Shown one piece after another: positions 57,162 through 64,000 of a stretch of DNA of 64,000 bases. The position numbers and the translations under genes are program-made. A model generated the notes under the pieces. That model searched no databases. It had not been told where the DNA came from and saw only the letters and a program-made list of their open reading frames with translations. This DNA is from Apus apus (lineage: Eukaryota; Chordata; Aves; Apodiformes; Apodidae). The stretch is taken from NCBI RefSeq assembly GCF_020740795.1, contig NC_067305.1:496001-560000 (forward strand). Direction: 5' to 3'. How positions within the stretch are numbered: position 1 is the first letter of the stretch; each line of letters opens with the position of its first letter.

Positions 57162-57415
57162 CTTTGTCAACAATGTGGACAGTGGCATTGAGTGCACTCT
57201 CAGCAAGTTTGGTGACAACACCAAGCTGTGCTGTGTGGTGTGGTTGACGCACTGAAGGGGAGGGATGCCCTCCAGAGGGACCTTGACAGGCTGGAGAGGT
57301 GGGCCCATGCCAACCTCATGAAGTTCAACAAGGCAAAGGTGTCACTGCCCATGCAGGGAGGCTGGAACTAGATGATCTGATAGCCCCCTTCCAACCCGAA
57401 CCATGCTATGACTCT
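57162..57415 (+). mobile_element. CR1 LINE, internally deleted
   Basis: Starts within ORF2 ([20 protein letters not shown]), runs to AACAAGGCAAAGG, then jumps at about 57340 to the final 3' UTR (GGCTGGAACTAGATGATCTG). The ORF2 C-terminus is missing. Confidence 0.88.
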
Positions 57416-57957
57416 GTATCAATATTTTAAGTTTTGCTGGTGGTTATTTAAGTCCTGGGCAAACTGGCTGTACCAGGAAGACTTCTGCAGAAATACCTGT
57501 GCTGGTTCTGGAAGCCATGTCATTAGCATGATGCTGCACTTAAGCTAGGAAAACTTGACAGACCTAAACAGTTTTGCCCAGAGCCACCTGGGAGATGTTT
57601 GTACTCATGGCATTGGCCACCCACAAACCTCTGGTATAATCAAGAGTTGGAAGGGTTTTGTAGGCAGAGTAATAGGAGAGAGATGACCTTGAATAGCACA
57701 GTGTGCAGAGCTGTGTATTTGGGGACTAACAGCAAAAATTGCTACTTAAAAATGCAAATATTAATGGTAGACAGTCCTCTTGGAAATCCTATTTAGAAAC
57801 AGAATCTAGTCAGAAACAGAGAAATGTGCGAAGAATGGTTTTCCATTTCTCTGGCTATAACTCATTGCATCAGCTATATGCAAACTAGAGAAGATTAGAA
57901 GCAGTGGACTTGTTCAGCCTAGATAGCGAGCTGTGAGAGAAGCAGTAAGAACAAATT
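57416..57957. other. Between-repeat stretch, nothing recognised
   Basis: No ORF or repeat end that I can support. Confidence 0.4.
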
Positions 57958-58654
57958 ATTTGTGGATTGATGGGCTGAGGCCAGTTGGATGAGGTTTAAC
58001 AAGGCCAAGTGCCAGGTCCTGCACTTTGGTCACAACAACCCCAGGCAAAGCTTGGGGATGAGTGGTTGGAAACCTCCACAGTAGAGAAGGATCTGGGGGT
58101 GCTGGTTGACAGCCAGATGAACATGAGCCAGCATGTGCCCAGGTGGCCAAGAAGGCCACCAGCATCCTGACCTGCATCAGGAATAGTGTGGCCAGCAGGA
58201 CTAGAGAGGGGATTGTGCCCCTGTGATATATCCTATGAGGAGAGGCTGAGGGAACTGGGATTGTTTAGTTTGAGGAAGAGGAGGCTGAGGGGAGACCTCA
58301 CTGCTCACTATAACTCCCTGAAAGCAGGTTGAAGGGAGGTGGAATTTGGCCTCTTCTCCCAAGTGAGAATAATAACAGGATGAGAGGAAATGGCCTGAAA
58401 CTGCGCCAGGGGAGGGTTAGACTGGATATTAGAAAGAATTTCTTTACCGAAAGAAGGCCTGGACACTGGAACAGGCTGCCCAGGGCTGTGGTGGAGTCAC
58501 CATCTCTGGAAGTGTTTAAAATAAATATACATATAGTGCTGAGGGACATGATTTAAGCACTGAACGGGCAGATGAGGTTATGGTTGGTGGATTTATGTTA
58601 TGGTTGGACTTGATGATGTTCAAGGTCCCTTCCAACCAGGGTGATTCTGTGGCA
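57958..58654 (+). mobile_element. CR1 LINE, 5'-truncated, with deletion
   Basis: Begins GGATTGATGGGCTGAGGCCA, reading [17 protein letters not shown]. About 58221 a piece is missing between GATTGTGCCCCTG and the [12 protein letters not shown]-type block. Ends CCTTCCAACCAGGGTGATTC. Confidence 0.92.
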
Positions 58655-59952
58655 AAACCCAATGTTAATGCAAAAACAAACGGGACCAAAATACTTTATT
58701 GTGGTTATTTAGTACCCACTGAAGCTTTGAGACGTCTCTGATGCAGTTTGGTAACATTGGCAAAGGGCTTCTTGTTGCCTATCATAGCATAAAGCTGAAA
58801 GTGGCCCAGGGAAGTCTTGGATATTCCTAAAAGTAGCAGCTTCCTGAGGTTGAGAGGAGGAGGAAGCACCTTAGCAAGTTCTGTGTTGGAATTTGGATTG
58901 AACTTGGAAATTCACTGCTATTTGGGTCAGATTTTCTGCAGTAAAGACCAAAAATAGTGTCACATCCATGTTACTAGTATCTGCTACAGTTAAGGCAGGG
59001 AGAGGAGAGTTGGGGGAAGGAATATTGATTAGTCAAAAAGCAAATTAAAGACTCCAGTGTAAGCTTAAAAAAAAAAAAAGTTAACAAAATAATTTCTTTT
59101 TCTTGTTTAAAAAGTGACTTGAAAAATTGTTTAAAGTGTAGCATTTTATTCCGTGATTGATCTTGATATTAACATAACAATGTCTAGAGAAGACCATAGC
59201 TGTAAAATGCAGGGCTGACACCTACACCTGGTTGTCTTCAGAATGAGAGGGTAATTACCCAGTTCCTTAAGAAGACTCCAAGTCTTTTCCCTCTCTCTAT
59301 GTCTCCTCCACCCTTATCACCTACACTCACAACTGGAAATTTACATGTGTATTCATGTATATTAATGTTTAGCTTGAGAGTAGATTTTGCAAGTGAAGCA
59401 GCAGGATAAGTCTTTAAAATGTCAGCAACAGTTTATGTTTTCTGGGTAAACCTGCTTGACCATTTTACCTGTGAGACAGGGAGTCACCTTTTTAGCTACA
59501 TACTGTGCTTCTTCTCAAACAGTTCTGCTCTGAAAGTGAAACTGGATACAAGTATGTCCCTAAGGGGTTTAAGTGTAGTTGTGTTCTTGATCACTAGGGT
59601 TGTGGGAGCCCTACAATGTGCAGATACTGCAGGTGTATCCTGCTGGCCAGTACAGTTATTTCTGCTTTCCTTGGAGCAGTTCAGTGCAGCCTGGCAGCAA
59701 AGACCTTTGTAGCTCTAAGGATTCGGATAAAACCACCGAGTTAAAATAAAAATAAATTTAAAAAAAAAAAAAGCAGGGGAGGTTAAGTAACTACAGTGGA
59801 AATGTCTGCTGGGCAGTACAAAATCCAGTTGCTTCAAGACCTTCTAGCTGTGTTAGCTTAAAGAAGCTTTGTGGGATTATATGTTGAGTGACTGATCTGG
59901 TGACAGTATAAGCTTGGTAAGTGCCAAAGCTTTGTCCTCTCTGTGTCCATTA
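58655..59952. other. AT-rich stretch, nothing recognised
   Basis: A-runs at 59067-59079 and 59758-59772. No exon or repeat named. Confidence 0.4.
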
Positions 59953-60668
59953 CATAGAATCACAGGGGTTGGAAGGGACCTCTGAAGACCATTAAGTCCA
60001 ACCCCCCTGCTGCAGCAGGAACACCCAGGGCAGGTCACAAAGGAACGTGTCCAGATGGGTCTTGGAAGCCTCCAGAGAAGGAGACTCCACAGCCTCTCTG
60101 GGCAGCCTGTCCCAGGGCTCTGACACCCGCACAGGAAAGAAGTTTCTCCTCATGTTGAGGTGGAACTTCCTGTGTTGTCACTTGGTGCCGTTTCCCCTCG
60201 TCCTGTCACAGGCACCACTGAACAGAGATTGACCCATTCTTGACACCCCCCCTGCAGGTATTTGTAGACATTCATCAGGTCCCCTCTTGGTCTTCTCTTC
60301 TCCAGACTAAACAGCCCCAGGTCTCTCAGCCTTTCCTCATCAGGCAGGTGTTCCAGTCCCTTCATCATCCTTGTAGCCTCCACTGGACTCTCTCCAGTAG
60401 ATCCCTGTCCCTCTGGAGCTGGGGAGCCCAGAACTGGACACAACACTCCAGATGTGGTCTTACAAAGGCAGAATAGAGGGGGAGGAGAACCTCCCTTGAC
60501 CTGCTGGCCATACTGTTCTTAATGCACCCCAAGATGCCATTGGCTCTCTTGGCCACGAGGGCACTTTGCTGTCCCATCGATCACTTGTTGTCAACCAGGA
60601 CCCCAAGGTCCTTCTACATGGGGCTGCTTTTCAGCAGGTCAACCTCTGATCTATGTTAGTGCATGATG
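59953..60668 (-). mobile_element. CR1 LINE, 5'-truncated, antisense
   Basis: Left end ACATAGAATCACAGGGGTTG. Minus reading has [20 protein letters not shown] and [20 protein letters not shown]. Same subfamily as the copies at 14.6 and 63.1 kb, but more diverged. Confidence 0.93.
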
Positions 60669-61931
60669 GTTTTGTGATACTTCTTCGTTTCATCTCATCT
60701 CTACGTGTATATTCCTTGACAAATTTAATGCAATTATTCCAGCATTTACTATTTTGTTTGCTGTGTATGAAATCCTGATGCTGATCTGTTCAGTATCAGG
60801 TCTGGGAGAGTGTTTTGCAGTGTTGGGTTTTGCTTTTGTTCTTGCTGAACTCCTTGTGTCAAAGGCTTGTCTCTGTTAAACTTGCATTCAGAGCTGCAGG
60901 GCTTCTTCCTGTATATTATTATGAGGCTACAACTAATAACACGGGGTGCTCTGTGAGGCATGAAGAACTTTTGGGGAAGAAATGGGCCACTTACCTTTTC
61001 TGTGGATGCTGAAAGGGCATTTTAGACTATTGTTTTCAGCTTTCAAGCTGCTTTGTTTGGGAACTTGGCCTGTATAAATTGCAAAAGATAGATATGTTGC
61101 TTCAAACTGTACCCTTTTCTCTATTTTTCTGATGTTTAAAGTTAACTGCAGAATGAAATATTCCAGGAAGATGATCCTGGCTATATATAATTTGCAGATG
61201 AGAGTAGATTAGTTAATGGCTGTTTACTTCCTCAGCACTTTGAATCTAATCGTATTCCCCCTAAGCAAACTGTTTTATGAACTCCCCAGAGAGAGCCCTT
61301 GGCAGAGCTCAGCTGCTGGCTTCTGCCAAGTGTCTGTTCCATCTTTTTGTGTTGCTGCCAAATATATAGAGTTCTGAAGGGAGAATCCCTGATTTTGTAA
61401 TTGCAAAGCTATCTAGTGTGGCAGCTTTCCTTAGCATGCCTGCTGTCTGCACCGTGGGAGAACCCTGTGGCACTGGACACATGGTTTCTGAAGAGCTGAA
61501 GCAAGGAGGAAGTGGAATTTCTTTCTGTAGTTCTCCTGGGTATTCCTGATGTCCTGATGCCTTTCCTGACTAGAGCTGAGATTTTTAACAGTTAAGGAAG
61601 TTTACCGACAGTTTTGAAGTTGGTGTCTTTCATGCCTTGTAAAGTTCTTTGTAATCGGACACCTCATTTAGGTTGTCTGACTTTTCTAAGCTAGTACCCA
61701 GTACCTGTCTGAAGTGCACAAGCTGCTTTGAAGCATTGTCACCACGCTTCAAGTGACAGTGGGTTGAATTCATTGTAAGCTAAGCCTGTACTCACACAGT
61801 TTTCTCCTACACAGACGTTTTCTGCTCTGTGACTGCAGAATTTTATGCAGAAACCTCTGTTAGCACAGTCTACAAGAGACACAGGGACAACCTGAAAACA
61901 TGATTCACAGAGAGCCTGAGGTTCATTAGTG
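60669..61931. other. AT-rich stretch, nothing recognised
   Basis: No coding feature or repeat named. Confidence 0.4.
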
Positions 61932-62617
61932 GCTGGAGCTGCCCAGCAGAAAAGGACCTGGGGGTGCTGACTGACAGCAGCTGAACATGAGCCAGCTTGT
62001 GCCCAGGTGGCCAAGAAGGCCAACACCATCCTGGCCTGCAGCAGGAACAGTGTGACCAGCAAGACCAGGGAGGTGATCCTGCCCCTCTACTTGGCCTTGG
62101 TGAGGCTGCACCTTCAGCCCTGTGTGCAGGTTTGGGCACCACAGGAGAGGAAGCACATGGAGGTGCTGAAGAGGGGGCAGAGAAGGGCAACTAGGCTGAT
62201 TATGGTTCTGGAGAACAGGTCTTATAAGGATAGGCTGAAGGAGCTGAGGCTGTTCAGCCTGGAGAAGAGGAGGCTGAGGGGAGACCTCACGGCTCTCTAC
62301 AGCTGCCTGAGAGGAGGTTGTGGTGAGGTGGGTGTTGGGCTCTTCTCCCTCCAGTGATAGGACAAGAGGAAATGGGGTCAAGTTGCACCAGGGGAGGTTC
62401 AGGCTGGATATTGGGAAAAACACCTTCACAGAAAGAGTGGTGAGGCCTTGGAACAGGCTGCCCAGGGAGGTGGTGGGGGCACCATCCCTGGAGGTGTTCA
62501 AAAAAGGGGTAGGCATGGTGTTTCATAAGATGGTTTAGTAGTTAGGGGTTGTAGGGTGGATAGTTGGACTTGATCTTGAAGGTCTTTTCCAACCTTGACA
62601 ATTCTATGATTCTGTGA
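61932..62617 (+). mobile_element. CR1 LINE, 5'-truncated
   Basis: Encodes [20 protein letters not shown] and [20 protein letters not shown], followed by FRLDIGKNTFTERVVRPWNR in a second frame. Tail TTCTATGATTCTGTGAG. Confidence 0.95.
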
Positions 62618-63095
62618 GATGGATGGTGTGCTTTTAAAGGGAGCAGCTCCTGTAGGTGTTGTGTTCAGGTGTCACTGTTATACGTACCTATAGTGCAGGC
62701 TACAAAATAGACTCTGGAGGACTGCACCTGAATATCAAACCTGTGGCAATAGGCCACCAGCAAGCCTAGCAAAGGAAAGAACAAATACAAGCTGATTTCA
62801 ACCCATTCATGTGTTAAGATACACAAAACCATAAAATTATCTAGGAGTTCTTTTCAACACTTACTTGGGCACCCTGCTGTTTCAGCACTATGACAGCACA
62901 TGTCAGGAGGCTGCACAGCTCACACAAGCCCAGAACAACAGATGCACTCCAAGAGAGATGTTTTATACTATAAAATCAGTTGCTAAATCAACTCTTGAGA
63001 TTTCTCTATATTTCTTGACATCACTTAATGTGAAACTGAACTGTAAGATTATTTTGCATTTACTATCTTATAGAAAAAGCAAATAGTGCAGGAAA
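62618..63095. other. Between-repeat stretch, nothing recognised
   Basis: No ORF or repeat named. Confidence 0.4.
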
Positions 63096-63622
63096 AAGGG
63101 CCTCTACTCGGCTTTAGTGAGACCTCACTTGGAGTGTTGTGTCCAGTTCTGGGCTCCCCAGTTCCAGAGGGACAGGGATCTACTGGGGAGAGTCCAAGGG
63201 AGGCTATGAGGATGATGAAGGGACTGGAACACCTGCCTGAGGAGGAAAGGCTGAGAGACCTGGGGCTTTTCAGTCTAGAGAGGAGACTGAGAGGGGATCT
63301 AATTAATGTCCCTAAATACATGAGGGCTGGGGGTCAAGAAGGCAGGGACAACCTCTTGTCACTTGTGCCCTGTGACAGGACGAGGGGCAATGGATTCAAA
63401 CGGGAGCCCAGGAAGTTCCACCTCAAGATGAGGCAGAACTTCTTTCCTGTGAGGGTGACAGAGCCCTGGGACAGGCTGCCCAGAGAGGTTGTGGAGTCTC
63501 CTTCTCTGGTGACTTTCAAGCCCCATCTGGATGCCTTTCTGAGTGACCTGCTCTGGCATGGGGGTTGGACTCAATAATCTTCGAAGGTCCCTTCCAACCC
63601 CTGACATTCTATGATTCTGTGA
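63096..63622 (+). mobile_element. CR1 LINE, 5'-truncated, young-looking
   Basis: An open frame of about 160 codons covers [20 protein letters not shown] through FFPVRVTEPWDRLPREVVES and ends DLLWHGGWTQ, with no stop. Tail CATTCTATGATTCTGTGAAC. The intact terminal frame and closeness to the 14.6 kb copy suggest recent insertion. Confidence 0.95.
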
Positions 63623-64000
63623 ACAGAAAAAATACTCAGAAGCTGGACCAGAAAAGAAATCCTGTGATTATAGTCAAACTGAAAGTTACTGCCACTTCTT
63701 TTGGTTGCAGTTGTACAGTAAGTCAGGCTCTTGTTTTTTAGGAAGTACTTTTATATAGTGGATTTTTGTATCAAAAGCTGAAATCAGGGAATGAGGGAAG
63801 GAGAAGAATGCATTTTTAGTGAGATGGTTTTCCTTTTCCTTTTGGGAAAATAGAAAAGTGTTTTCCTGCTTTTTATATCTTAAATACTAAGAAAGCTGGC
63901 ATGCACTTTGAACCAATTACACATGTATTTGTAATCAGCTTTGTGAACTGGCTGTGCTTGCAATGGGAGAACGGAGTCAAATTTGATAAAATAGGGTCCT
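63623..64000. other. Right edge, nothing recognised
   Basis: AT-rich, with no exon or repeat named. Confidence 0.4.

Noticed and set aside
1-64000. Bacterial-type or phage-type novel system
   Set aside because: The whole window is vertebrate in structure: GT-AG introns, CR1 LINEs, avian LTRs and CpG islands.

Overview
This window is bird nuclear DNA, from an unidentified avian species. It has vertebrate split genes with short introns, many CR1 LINE 3' ends in both orientations (with the avian CR1 tail of repeated ATTCTRTG units), several avian-type endogenous retrovirus LTRs, and GC-rich islands in an AT-richer background. There is no bacterial-style gene organisation, and most long ORFs are either pieces of CR1 ORF2 or chance frames in GC-rich sequence.

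Main content: two paralogous genes encoding VWA5A-like proteins (VIT domain, then a von Willebrand factor A domain, then a VWA5A-type C-terminal region) lie head to head. Gene 1 is on the minus strand (about 6355 down to 247); its last three exons lie beyond the left edge. Gene 2 is on the plus strand (about 22830 or 23219 to 31264) and is complete at its 3' end. Thirteen exons can be paired one to one; six pairs have identical lengths and all keep the same reading phase, so the pair arose by an inverted duplication. Both VWA domains have lost most of the metal-binding MIDAS residues that define the fold's adhesion function.

Layout: 0.2-6.4 kb gene 1; 6.6-7.3 kb CR1 plus a microsatellite; 8.2-8.5 kb GC-rich block; 9-22.8 kb intergenic, with a CR1, an LTR joined to a second GC-rich block, and one unassigned ORF; 22.8-31.3 kb gene 2; 32-43.5 kb a repeat-dense block holding an LTR fragment, a long minus-strand CR1 interrupted by a plus-strand CR1, further LTRs (including two inverted copies of one LTR family) and a small frameshifted acrosin-like serine protease fossil; 44.8-45.7 kb a strong CpG island that probably starts a third, plus-strand gene with a possible second exon at 47.97 kb; 48-64 kb mostly intron-like or intergenic DNA with seven CR1 copies.

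All assignments come from reading translations, splice sites and repeat ends by eye. Nothing was aligned to a database. Exon edges in the two VWA5A-like genes are well supported because the paralogues confirm each other. Repeat edges are approximate to roughly 5-30 bases.
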